The notes under the pieces: model-generated | The model's input: only the letters and a program-made list of their open reading frames with translations | What the model was told of the DNA's origin: nothing | The model's database searches: none | NCBI GenBank assembly: GCA_903910245.1 | Contig: CAIVYX010000310.1 | Location: 1 to 6,428, forward strand | Origin: an uncultured Opitutia bacterium | Lineage (GTDB): Bacteria > Verrucomicrobiota > Verrucomicrobiia > Opitutales > UBA953 | Reading direction: 5' to 3' | Length of the DNA stretch: 6,428 nt | Translations under genes and position numbers: made by a program | Shown: piece by piece, positions 1 through 6,005 of the stretch | Position numbering within the stretch: the stretch's first letter is position 1 | How the letters are laid out: every line of letters starts with the position of its first letter

Positions 1-431
1 ATATGGAAGGGCGGACCAGTCCCGCTGATTCGGTCGGCCTGGCTTCCTATGGCGTCGATGAGTGGCCTTACGCCACCGTGGCGCTCGACGGCAAAGTCGC
101 ACTCATGGGTGGTTATTATTCCATGCTCTATCTCGAGGACGAACATCGTGGCATCTATCGGATTCCATACCGTTCGATCGTCCCGAAGAAGGATCAGTGC
201 GCTAATCTCCTCGTGCCCGTCTGCGTATCCGCCAGCCATATCGCCATGACCTCCATCCGGATGGAGCCCGTCTGGATGATTTTGGGCGAGTCGGCCGGCG
301 TCGCCGCCTCCATGGCCGTGAAATCGGGCTCATCCGTCCAGGACGTTCCTTACGCCGAACTTTATCCGAAGCTGAGGGCGCTGACTCAGAAGGTCGACCT
401 CCCGAAGAAAAAAGAGACTAAGCCGAAGTAG
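1..431 (+). CDS. FAD-dependent oxidoreductase ('xanthan lyase'-like), C-terminal part
   Basis: This is the 3' end of a gene that begins before the window; the reading frame starts at base 3 and ends with TAG at 429-431, leaving 142 visible residues. The tail has the signature of the FAD_oxidored family (PF12831 type): 'PYRSIVPKK' at about residues 55-63, then 'LLVPVCVSASHIA' and 'SIRMEPVWMILGESAG', where the second half of the FAD site and the closing G-rich, Ala-rich helix lie. The first Met is probably internal, because full-length relatives are several hundred residues and carry an N-terminal Rossmann GxGxxG motif that is not in view. Members are often labelled xanthan lyase, but the fold is that of a flavin oxidoreductase. 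They are abundant in Verrucomicrobiota and Planctomycetota, often as exported proteins near carbohydrate-degradation genes; the real substrate is unknown. The tail ends in a Lys-rich stretch (about residues 134-142). The last 14 bases overlap the convergent ferredoxin gene. Confidence 0.85.
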   Translation, partial: MEGRTSPADSVGLASYGVDEWPYATVALDGKVALMGGYYSMLYLEDEHRGIYRIPYRSIVPKKDQCANLLVPVCVSASHIAMTSIRMEPVWMILGESAGVAASMAVKSGSSVQDVPYAELYPKLRALTQKVDLPKKKETKPK

Positions 432-777
432 GCCCGGCGATGCGGAGGTCCGTGACGATCTTTCCGCCGACCAGGTGCTCGCTGATGATGCGGTCAAGGT
501 TCTCCGGTGTGCACTGTCCGTACCAGACGCCTTCCGGGTAGACCACGGCGACGGGCCCGGCGACACAGACGCGCAGGCAGTCGGCTTTCGTGCGCTGGAT
601 GCCGCCTTTCTCCGAGAGGCCCAGCTGCTTCAACCGGATCTTCAAGTGTTCCCAGGATTTCGCCGCGAGTTCGCCGCCGCAGCAGGCCTGCTCGGTCGAC
701 TTCACGCAAAGAAAGATATGCCGACGGGTGGCGGCCAAGCCCAACGCCTCGGCTGCGCGGGTGGCGTCCGGGTTCAT
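418..777 (-). CDS. (2Fe-2S) ferredoxin domain protein, thioredoxin-like fold
   Basis: The gene encodes a 119-residue soluble protein matching the thioredoxin-like [2Fe-2S] ferredoxin family, related to the Aquifex Fd and the NuoE cluster domain. The cluster ligands are visible: Cys24 in 'HIFLCVKS', Cys32 or Cys33 in 'QACCGG', then Cys67 and Cys71 in 'DCLRVCVAGP'. The CxxxC pair and the following 'GPVAVVYPEGVWYGQCTPE' are strongly typical of the short, stand-alone members, which end near 'IISEHLVGGK' as here. The likely role is one-electron transfer in the cytoplasm; no redox partner can be named from the sequence. The ATG at 777-775 overlaps the stop of the upstream exonuclease gene (ATGA), which fixes the start and implies coupled translation. 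The 3' end overlaps the convergent flavoprotein gene by 14 bases. Family call is firm; physiological role is unknown. Confidence 0.88.
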   Translation of the reverse strand: MNPDATRAAEALGLAATRRHIFLCVKSTEQACCGGELAAKSWEHLKIRLKQLGLSEKGGIQRTKADCLRVCVAGPVAVVYPEGVWYGQCTPENLDRIISEHLVGGKIVTDLRIAGPTSA

Positions 778-1448
778 TCGAACCGCGGGATCAGGCCGTC
801 CTGCTCGAGCTTCAGGAACAGCTCACGGCTGAACCAAGCATCGTTGGCGGCGTATTGGATCTGACGTTCGTCGAGTGGCTTAGCCCAGTTAGAAGTCTGC
901 ACCTTCTTTGACTTCTTCATCTGCAGCTGCAGGAAGTGGGCGGCGAGGGCTTGGAGACCCGTGTTCACCAAGCCGGTCTTCTTCGTATGGTCGGCGATAT
1001 CGATAAAGCCGCGGTCATCAAAGGGCGCGCGGGCACGAAGATTCTTAACGTCATCACGGACGGCGACGCCGACCTTGGCCTGGCGTTCGTTGCAGAGGAC
1101 CGGGAAGGCGAGAGGGATACCGCCGCAGTGGTCGAGGCGGAAGACGAAGATGTGGTGCTCGCCGGCTAACTGCAGGATTGAGGGTAGGTTGTATTCGCCG
1201 CGGGTGTGGGACGGCTTGGTCTCGGTGTCGAAGCCCAGGACGCGGTCGCGGGCAAGGGAGGCGATGGCTTTTTCGGCGTCCCTCTCAGATTCAATCAGTT
1301 CAATCGGGCCGTTCCACTCGCCGACAGGGAGGGACTCGATAAAATCTTTTTCGATGCGGATACCGCCTTGGCCGCGTCCGCCTTGGCTGTTGGCTTGGGC
1401 TTCGACGCCCTGTTCGGCGGGTTCTGGCTGGTTTTCGGACTCTTCCAC
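774..1448 (-). CDS. 3'-5' exonuclease, DEDDy family (WRN/RNase D-like)
   Basis: This 224-residue protein is a single DnaQ-fold exonuclease domain. The DEDDy metal-binding residues are all present: Asp74 and Glu76 in 'VLGFDTETKP' (motif I), Asp133 in 'GVAVRDDVKNL' (motif II; Asp132 is adjacent), and Tyr199 plus Asp203 in 'IQYAANDAW' (motif III). The 'SNWAKPLDERQIQYAA' approach to motif III is typical of WRN-type and RNase D-type stand-alone exonucleases. Such enzymes remove nucleotides from the 3' ends of DNA or RNA; which one cannot be decided here. There is no helicase or HRDC domain. About the first 30 residues are Glu/Gln/Gly/Ala-rich and probably disordered. The start is taken as GTG at 1448-1446: no ATG lies in frame before motif I and an in-frame stop sits at 1493-1491, but no clear Shine-Dalgarno precedes it. 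The TGA overlaps the ATG of the ferredoxin gene, so the two form an operon. Confidence 0.87.
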   Translation of the reverse strand: MEESENQPEPAEQGVEAQANSQGGRGQGGIRIEKDFIESLPVGEWNGPIELIESERDAEKAIASLARDRVLGFDTETKPSHTRGEYNLPSILQLAGEHHIFVFRLDHCGGIPLAFPVLCNERQAKVGVAVRDDVKNLRARAPFDDRGFIDIADHTKKTGLVNTGLQALAAHFLQLQMKKSKKVQTSNWAKPLDERQIQYAANDAWFSRELFLKLEQDGLIPRFE

Positions 1449-1513
1449 GAGGGGAAGGCAAAGCAGCCACCGCCCATTGGCAACCAGAGACTAGGAAGGG
1501 TGGGAAAAAAGCG

Positions 1514-1546
1514 TTGACCGTGCCTGCACCGTCACGTTTGTTTAAC
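1514..1546 (+). promoter_or_regulatory. possible promoter for tRNA-Ala
   Basis: TTGACC at 1514-1519 resembles a sigma-70 -35 box. The best AT-rich -10 candidate is TTTAAC at 1541-1546, which would start transcription a few bases before the mature tRNA end. The spacer is 21 bases, longer than the usual 16-18, and the hexamer at ideal spacing (TTTGTT, 1537-1542) is poor. This is a weak call resting on position and the -35 match. Confidence 0.3.
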
Positions 1547-1558
1547 TTCCCATTTAAC

Positions 1559-1634
<76 letters not shown>

Positions 1635-1637
1635 TTC

Positions 1638-1678
1638 AAAACCGGCCGTCTTCCCTCGGGAAGGCGGCCGGACACTTT
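1638..1678. terminator. bidirectional hairpin terminator between tRNA-Ala and the 1699-2682 gene
   Basis: Bases 1642-1654 pair with 1659-1671 in a 13-base-pair, GC-rich stem (one G-T pair at 1649/1664) closed by a CTCG loop. Read on the minus strand the stem is followed by TTTT (complement of 1638-1641), a usable U-tract for the gene ending at 1699. On the plus strand only a short TTT at 1676-1678 follows, so termination of the tRNA transcript may be weaker or rely on the stem alone. Confidence 0.75.
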
Positions 1679-1698
1679 GACGGTGATCTGGCTGGGGT

Positions 1699-2682
1699 TC
1701 AGCGCAGCACCAAGGTCAGCAGGGTGCGGCAGTCCGTCTGCAGGCGAGCCTCGACGGCGATATTTTCGCGGCTGACCTTGCCGATCGACTCGGCGCAATT
1801 CTCGAGGGCCTTCTTTAGGACCATTAGTTCGCCCTTGGAGGCCTTGGCCTCCGGCTTGTCGGCGAGGTCGCTGGCCATCTTGGCGTATTTATCGAAGGTC
1901 TTCTTCATCGCTTCGCGGTCGGCGGTCGAGCGACGAAGCATCATCCAGATCGGCTTACCCTTAGTACCTCCTTCGCCCAGCATGCGTAGGTAGCCGAAAG
2001 TGTTGAACGGGAGGGCGTCGGCTTCGAAATCTTTCTTGGCGGCGGCCTCGGCGGACTGGTTCTCCGCTGAGCGGGCCTTGGACTTAGCGGCGGCGGCCTT
2101 GGCTTTTGGGGTCAGAGGCTTGCCGGCCTTCTCCTTGGGTTCCTCGGTGACGGGTTCGGCTTTCGGGATGGGTTCATTCTTGCCGCCAATTTTGCTGGCT
2201 CGCTTGAGGTCGTCGTAGCCGGCCCAGAACTGGGCCTCTTCGAGCTGAAATTCGGAGCAGACTGCTTCAATCCGGTTCTGATTGAGGTTCATGCCTTTGA
2301 GGCCATCCTGCAGGGAGATGGCAAGGACTCCAAGGAATGTCTTCGTGTCGGTCGCGGTGGCCTCCCGAGCGAACGGGTCGGCCTCAGCTTCCTTCTTGGT
2401 CATCTTCTTCTCGGCCTTCATCTCAGCCAGCAGTTGTTCGCGTTCAGCCCAGACCTTGGCGTTATTCTTTTTGATCCAATCGAGGTCGAGATCGTCCCAC
2501 TTGTAGTTGAGCACGGCATCCGAATCTAGGCGCTTCACCATGATGGAGGTGTCGTCCTGCGTGATGTACTCGAAAATGATGATGGTGGCGTTGCCCTGAC
2601 GACGCAGCTGCACGGTCTCGGCGAAGGCCGGGAGTGCGGTCAGGGCGAGGGAGGCAATGAGGAGGCGGCGGACGAGTTGCAC
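1699..2682 (-). CDS. exported protein of unknown function
   Basis: I do not recognise this as a named family. Starting from GTG at 2682-2680 it has 327 residues. A TTG 12 codons upstream (2718) keeps the frame open, but the GTG gives a textbook signal peptide: 'QLVRR', then a hydrophobic run of about 14 residues, then 'PAFA', with likely cleavage after residue 21. The N-terminal domain (about 22-75) is beta-rich and ends in 'NYKWDDLDLDWIKKNN'. This loosely recalls the SHD1/SLA1-type domain of PVC proteins, a weak resemblance only. A charged helix (about 78-105, KAEKKMTKKEAE) follows, then a helical segment (about 113-163) and a Lys/Ala/Pro/Glu-rich linker (about 165-220). A C-terminal helical region begins near 'FNTFGYLRMLGEGG'. 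Two Cys remain near the C-terminus (about 296 and 318) and one in the middle (about 142). It is probably periplasmic. A terminator upstream and one downstream make it monocistronic. No Shine-Dalgarno is evident. Confidence 0.7.
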   Translation of the reverse strand: MQLVRRLLIASLALTALPAFAETVQLRRQGNATIIIFEYITQDDTSIMVKRLDSDAVLNYKWDDLDLDWIKKNNAKVWAEREQLLAEMKAEKKMTKKEAEADPFAREATATDTKTFLGVLAISLQDGLKGMNLNQNRIEAVCSEFQLEEAQFWAGYDDLKRASKIGGKNEPIPKAEPVTEEPKEKAGKPLTPKAKAAAAKSKARSAENQSAEAAAKKDFEADALPFNTFGYLRMLGEGGTKGKPIWMMLRRSTADREAMKKTFDKYAKMASDLADKPEAKASKGELMVLKKALENCAESIGKVSRENIAVEARLQTDCRTLLTLVLR

Positions 2683-2758
2683 GGTTCGTAGCGTGGGCGG
2701 GGGGTGGAGGGTCGGCAAATCAAGAACACCGATGGCGGCGGAGGGTTGCAGGCACCTA

Positions 2759-2795
2759 CAAGCAAAAGACCGCCTTGGGGGCGGTCTTTTGCTTG
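2759..2795 (-). terminator. rho-independent terminator of the ketosynthase-ACP operon
   Basis: A near-perfect inverted repeat of up to 16 base pairs lies 17 bases past the ACP stop codon, with a five-base loop at 2775-2779. Its GC core (GACCGCC with GGCGGTC) is flanked by AAAA on one side and TTTT on the other, so on the minus strand the core is followed directly by TTTTGCTT. The same sequence would also work on the plus strand, but no plus-strand gene ends here. It insulates the downstream 1699-2682 gene, which must have its own promoter in about 2683-2758; I could not identify one. Confidence 0.88.
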
Positions 2796-2812
2796 GGTAT
2801 GAGGCTTAATCC

Positions 2813-3070
2813 TTACTTGCCCTTGGCCTGGAACTTCGGGAGCAGGTAGTTGGCGCAGGAGTCAAGGGAGGCTAGCTGAACGTAGTCGGCTTCCGGGACT
2901 TCGATACCGTGCTTCTTGCGGAGTTCCATGACGATATCCAAGAAGTCCATGGAATCCAGGGAGAGCTGGTCTCGAAGGCGGACCTCCGGTTTCACGGCGG
3001 CTAGGCTCTCGTCCGGCGCGATGTCGGCGATGATATCGAGAACTACCTGCTTGATGTCGTCCTTAGTCAT
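2813..3070 (-). CDS. acyl carrier protein
   Basis: The gene encodes an 85-residue acyl carrier protein, the usual size for a free-standing ACP. The 4'-phosphopantetheine attachment serine is Ser40 in 'LSLDSMDFLDIV'; helix II then runs through 'MELRKKHGIEVPEAD', and the last helices end in 'LDSCANYLL'. The motif reads DSM rather than the common DSL. The start is ATG at 3070-3068, giving the canonical acidic first helix 'MTKDDIKQVVLDIIADIAP'. An in-frame ATG at 3130 would add 20 residues with no ACP character, running into the end of the ketosynthase gene, so it is rejected. The gene lies 34 bases downstream of the FabF-like ketosynthase, on the same strand, and is followed by a strong terminator, so the two are surely cotranscribed. 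It probably holds the acyl chain for that ketosynthase. No Shine-Dalgarno is evident. Whether it serves general fatty-acid synthesis or a dedicated pathway is open; the absence of fabD, fabG and fabZ here favours a dedicated one. Confidence 0.92.
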   Translation of the reverse strand: MTKDDIKQVVLDIIADIAPDESLAAVKPEVRLRDQLSLDSMDFLDIVMELRKKHGIEVPEADYVQLASLDSCANYLLPKFQAKGK

Positions 3071-3104
3071 GTTTTCAGGGTTTGTTTCAAACGCCCAAAC
3101 CGTG

Positions 3105-4346
3105 TCAGGCAACCCCATATTTCTTAACAATGAGGGCAGAATTGATGCCGAGCATGCCGAAAGAGTTGTTCAGGATGGTATCCACTCGGGCGACCTTGAT
3201 CGGCTGGTTGATCACCAGGCCCGGCATGGCGCATTCGGGGTCCAATTCATCGATATTAATGGTCGGGTGGACCCAATTATCCTCAAAAGAGGGCAGATTA
3301 CCCGCTAATTCAAGGGCGCCGGCCGCCCCCATGCAGTGGCCGATGAAGCTCTTGGTGTTGTTGATCTTGGTGTCCGGGCAGTCAGTGAAGACGTTCCGGA
3401 GGGCGGTGCATTCCTGGATATCCCCCAGGGCCGTCGCGGTGGCATGGGTGGAGACGATGTGGATGTCCTGCGGCTTCATACCCGCCCGTTTAAGGGCCAT
3501 ACGGACGCACTCGGACTGGCGCTCAGGGTTGGGTAGGACGGCGTCCGTGGCATCGGAGTTGATGCACCAGCCGGCGATTTCGGCGATGATGCGGGCGCCG
3601 CGGGCAAGGGCGTCGTCGAGACGCTCGAGGACGTAGATGGCGCCACCTTCGGAGATGACGATACCGTTGCGGTTCTTATCGAAGGGGCGGGAGGCCTTGG
3701 TCGGGTCCCCATGGGCGCCGAGCGCTCCTTGGTTCTTGAAACCGGCGAAGATGCCGAAGGTGTGGATGGATTCGGAGACGCCGCCGGCGAAGGCGATGTC
3801 GACCTCGCCGAGCTGCAGCATCTGGGCGGCCTGGATGAGCCCAGCGTTACCCGCGGCACAGGCGGCACCGATGGTGTAATGCGGTCCAGTGATGCCCATG
3901 TTCATCGTGACCTCTCCGGCCGGGTTGTTCGCCACGGTGCGGGGGTTGTGATGGTGCGTCCAATACTTGGTGTCATTGCCGAACTGGGAGATGTTATGAA
4001 TCTCGTTCTCGGTCTCGACGTTCCCGTGCTCGGTGATGCCGAGGTAGACGCCGACGCGGGATTTATCGACTTTATCCCAGTCGAGGCCGGAGTCGCCGAG
4101 TGCTTCACGGGAACAGAAAATGGAGATCGACCCTACGCGGGTGCCAATGCGGAGTTCCTTCCGCTTCTGCCACTTGGTGGTATCGAAGTCACACACGCCA
4201 GCGGGGTGCTGGCCCATATGGCGTACGTCGATTACGGCGATGCGGGCCTTGCCGGCGAGCAGGTTGGCCCGGAACTCGCTCAGCGAGTTGCCGTTGGGGG
4301 CGGTGAGGCCGAGGCCGGTGATGACGATGCGGGGCTTGGAGGACAT
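3105..4346 (-). CDS. beta-ketoacyl-ACP synthase, FabF (KAS II)-like
   Basis: A 413-residue thiolase-fold condensing enzyme that would extend an ACP-bound acyl chain by decarboxylative condensation with malonyl-ACP. The Cys-His-His triad is intact: Cys163 in 'TIGAACAAGNAG', His301 in 'VSTHATATALGD' and His337 in 'KSFIGHCMGAAG', with the supporting Lys332. The N-terminus 'PRIVITGLGLTAPNG' and 'RPFDKNRNGIVISEGGA' (about 220-236) are also typical. The start is ATG at 4346, because the family sequence begins immediately after it; in-frame ATGs at 4361 and 4379 would add little, and the longer open frame to 4523 runs into mcsA. Departures from housekeeping FabF: the gating loop that normally reads GFGGTN reads GMLGIN (residues 397-402), the usual HGT is HAT, and the nucleophile motif is AACAAG. 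These suggest a non-standard acyl substrate. The ACP gene follows by 34 bases. Length and triad argue for an active enzyme rather than a chain-length factor. Confidence 0.92.
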   Translation of the reverse strand: MSSKPRIVITGLGLTAPNGNSLSEFRANLLAGKARIAVIDVRHMGQHPAGVCDFDTTKWQKRKELRIGTRVGSISIFCSREALGDSGLDWDKVDKSRVGVYLGITEHGNVETENEIHNISQFGNDTKYWTHHHNPRTVANNPAGEVTMNMGITGPHYTIGAACAAGNAGLIQAAQMLQLGEVDIAFAGGVSESIHTFGIFAGFKNQGALGAHGDPTKASRPFDKNRNGIVISEGGAIYVLERLDDALARGARIIAEIAGWCINSDATDAVLPNPERQSECVRMALKRAGMKPQDIHIVSTHATATALGDIQECTALRNVFTDCPDTKINNTKSFIGHCMGAAGALELAGNLPSFEDNWVHPTINIDELDPECAMPGLVINQPIKVARVDTILNNSFGMLGINSALIVKKYGVA

Positions 4347-4443
4347 CTGACGTTCACCCATCAAGTGACCGCTGGCCATGAAGTCAAACCCCGCTCCCCG
4401 CTTGCCCTTGCCAATTGGCCTCCTTGCCATTCTCTGAAGGCAG

Positions 4444-4926
4444 ATGTCCCAGCCCATCAAGTGTTCGCTCTGCGAGGAGGCCGCCACGGTCCACCTCTCC
4501 CAGGTCGTCCATGGCAATGTCACGAAGGTACATCTCTGCGAGGCTTGCGCTCAGAAGGGTGGGGCAACCGATCCGGCCGTCTTCCAGTTGGCCGACGCCC
4601 TGACGACCGCATCCCCGGCTCCCACGCTCACATGCCCGAAGTGCGGCTTCTCGGACATCGATTTCCGCAAGCGCGGCCGGCTCGGCTGCCCGGATTGCTG
4701 GGAGACGTTCGGCGACGCGCTGGGCGGCCTGCTCCTCAAGGTGCAGCACGAAGCTTCCCATGTCGGTCGCGCTCCTGCGGGCACCTTGCCCGCCGGCCAG
4801 CTTCGCCGTCGCCTCAATGATGCCCGTGTGGAGATGGAGAAAGCCATCACCAGCGAAGACTACGAAGCCGCCGCCCGCCTGCGCGACGAGATCGCTAGCC
4901 TCGAGCAACAGCTCGCGCACTCCTGA
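4444..4926 (+). CDS. mcsA: McsA-like zinc-binding activator of protein arginine kinase, UVR domain
   Basis: A 160-residue protein with the McsA layout. Four CxxC pairs (Cys7/10, 32/35, 64/67 and 82/85) form two treble-clef-like zinc sites, the first in 'KCSLCEEAATVHLSQ' and the second in 'TCPKCGFSDIDFRKRGRLGC'. After a short Gly/Ala/Pro linker (about 108-118), a C-terminal UVR domain (about 121-158) contains the hallmark 'AITSEDYEAAARLRDEI'. In Bacillus, McsA binds and stimulates the arginine kinase McsB and helps link it to ClpC. UVR domains also occur in UvrB/UvrC, so automated labels may say 'excinuclease subunit B'; size and the adjacent mcsB rule that out. The ATG at 4444 has AAGG at 4437-4440, close for a ribosome binding site. 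mcsB begins two bases after the TGA, so the genes are cotranscribed. It diverges from the ketosynthase gene across 97 bases. Confidence 0.93.
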   Translation: MSQPIKCSLCEEAATVHLSQVVHGNVTKVHLCEACAQKGGATDPAVFQLADALTTASPAPTLTCPKCGFSDIDFRKRGRLGCPDCWETFGDALGGLLLKVQHEASHVGRAPAGTLPAGQLRRRLNDARVEMEKAITSEDYEAAARLRDEIASLEQQLAHS

Positions 4927-4928
4927 CC

Positions 4929-6005
4929 ATGTCCTCTGTCGAAGACATCCTGGCCGCCGAAAACGAACTGACGCACCTTTTGGGTGCGCAGCAGGCGGTC
5001 GTACTCAGCACGCGCATCCGCCTCGCCCGTAATCTCGAGGGCATGCCTTTCCCGGGCTGGGCCAAGGTGCCGCAGCGTAAGGAAATCGCCGACCGGTGCG
5101 TCGAAGCCCTCGACGCCCTTCCGAAGTTCCGTCGGGGCCACGTGCTGCGCATGGGTGAACTTGGCGATCGCGACCGCGCCGTGCTCGTCGAACGCCATCT
5201 CGTCTCTAAAGAGCTAGCCGCTGGTAAGAGCGGTGCGGCGGTCATCAGCCGCGACCAGACCTGCTCCGTGATGGTTAATGAAGAGGATCATCTGCGCATT
5301 CAGGTCGTGAAGGCGGGATGGCATCTCCGTGGCACTTGGCATATCGCCGAACAGCTCGACGACGCCCTTGGCGGCACGCTGAAACTGGCCTTCTCAGACC
5401 GGCTCGGTTATCTCACTGCCTGTCCTACTAATGTCGGTACGGGCCTGCGCGCTTCCGCGATGGTGCACCTGCCCGGCCTCTGCCTCGCCGGTCACATGGA
5501 CAAGGTCTCGCGCGCCCTCAACCAGGACGGCCTCGCCGTCCGCGGCTGGCTGGGCGAAGGCACCGAGGCTGCGGGTAATGTCTTCCAGATCTCCAACCAG
5601 CAGACCCTCGGCCTGTCCGAAGAGGCGATCCTCAAACACCTCGGCGGCTGGATTAAGAACGTGGTCGAACAGGAGTGGAACGCCCGCCGCAAACTTGCCC
5701 AAGAAGAAGGCGAGAAGTTCGTCGACCGCCTCGCCCGCTCGCTCGGCGTGCTGCGCTCCGCGCGCCTGCTCACGAGCTCCGAGGCGATGAACATGCTTTC
5801 GCATCTCCGGTTGGCTTGCGACATGGGTTGCCTGCCGGAAGAACGTCGCCACCTCGTCGACCGCCTGATGATCGAAGGCCAGCCCGCCCACGTGCAGGCG
5901 CGCGCCGGCCAGGAACTCGACAGCGACGGACGCGATCGCCGGCGCGCTGCGGTGGTCCGCGAAGCGTTGAAAGATTTTCCCGAAGTCGTCCCGCCGACCG
6001 CTTAG
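4929..6005 (+). CDS. mcsB: McsB protein-arginine kinase (ATP:guanido phosphotransferase fold)
   Basis: A 358-residue kinase, essentially the same length as Bacillus McsB. It would transfer phosphate from ATP to arginine side chains, marking proteins for ClpCP degradation in the Bacillus model. Visible family motifs are 'STRIRLARN' (27-35, phosphate-binding arginines), 'VMVNEEDHLRIQ' (114-125, catalytic glutamates 118/119), 'LTACPTNVGTGLRAS' (162-176, the active-site Cys165 and nucleotide-binding Arg174) and 'GEGTEAAGNVFQISN' (209-223, second catalytic acid region). The C-terminal helical domain carries 'RDRRRA' at 335-340, matching the RDxxRA phospho-arginine allosteric motif of true McsB. 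That motif separates it from metabolic creatine or arginine kinases. The start ATG lies two bases after mcsA. The stop TAG shares bases with the stop of the convergent rbfA. No ctsR or clpC is adjacent, unlike the Bacillota ctsR-mcsA-mcsB-clpC operon. Confidence 0.95.
   Translation: MSSVEDILAAENELTHLLGAQQAVVLSTRIRLARNLEGMPFPGWAKVPQRKEIADRCVEALDALPKFRRGHVLRMGELGDRDRAVLVERHLVSKELAAGKSGAAVISRDQTCSVMVNEEDHLRIQVVKAGWHLRGTWHIAEQLDDALGGTLKLAFSDRLGYLTACPTNVGTGLRASAMVHLPGLCLAGHMDKVSRALNQDGLAVRGWLGEGTEAAGNVFQISNQQTLGLSEEAILKHLGGWIKNVVEQEWNARRKLAQEEGEKFVDRLARSLGVLRSARLLTSSEAMNMLSHLRLACDMGCLPEERRHLVDRLMIEGQPAHVQARAGQELDSDGRDRRRAAVVREALKDFPEVVPPTA

Noticed and set aside
4359..4387. Minus-strand TTGACT (4387-4382) with TTGATG (4364-4359) as a ketosynthase promoter
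   Set aside because: The -35 match is fair and the spacer is 17 bases, but the -10 hexamer is poor and it would leave almost no leader before the ATG at 4346, so it is not reported as a feature.
4381..4390. AGTCAAA near the mcsA promoter region as a CtsR-operator half-site
   Set aside because: The CtsR operator needs a tandem heptad repeat; only one half-like copy is present and no second copy lies at the required spacing.
4347..4523. 59-codon N-terminal extension of the ketosynthase
   Set aside because: The extra residues have no condensing-enzyme character and would overlap the mcsA coding start on the other strand; ATG at 4346 begins exactly at the conserved N-terminus.
3711..4820. Plus-strand open frame of 369 codons antisense to the ketosynthase
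   Set aside because: It is a shadow frame in GC-rich DNA: no recognisable domain, and it runs through both the ketosynthase gene and mcsA, which have clear family motifs in their own frames.
4384..4920. Minus-strand open frame of 178 codons opposite mcsA
   Set aside because: Antisense shadow of mcsA; no domain, while the plus strand shows four CxxC pairs and a UVR domain.
4444..4926. UvrB/UvrC DNA-repair function for the UVR-domain protein
   Set aside because: No helicase or nuclease domain is present; the length, the four CxxC pairs and the adjacent mcsB identify it as McsA-like.
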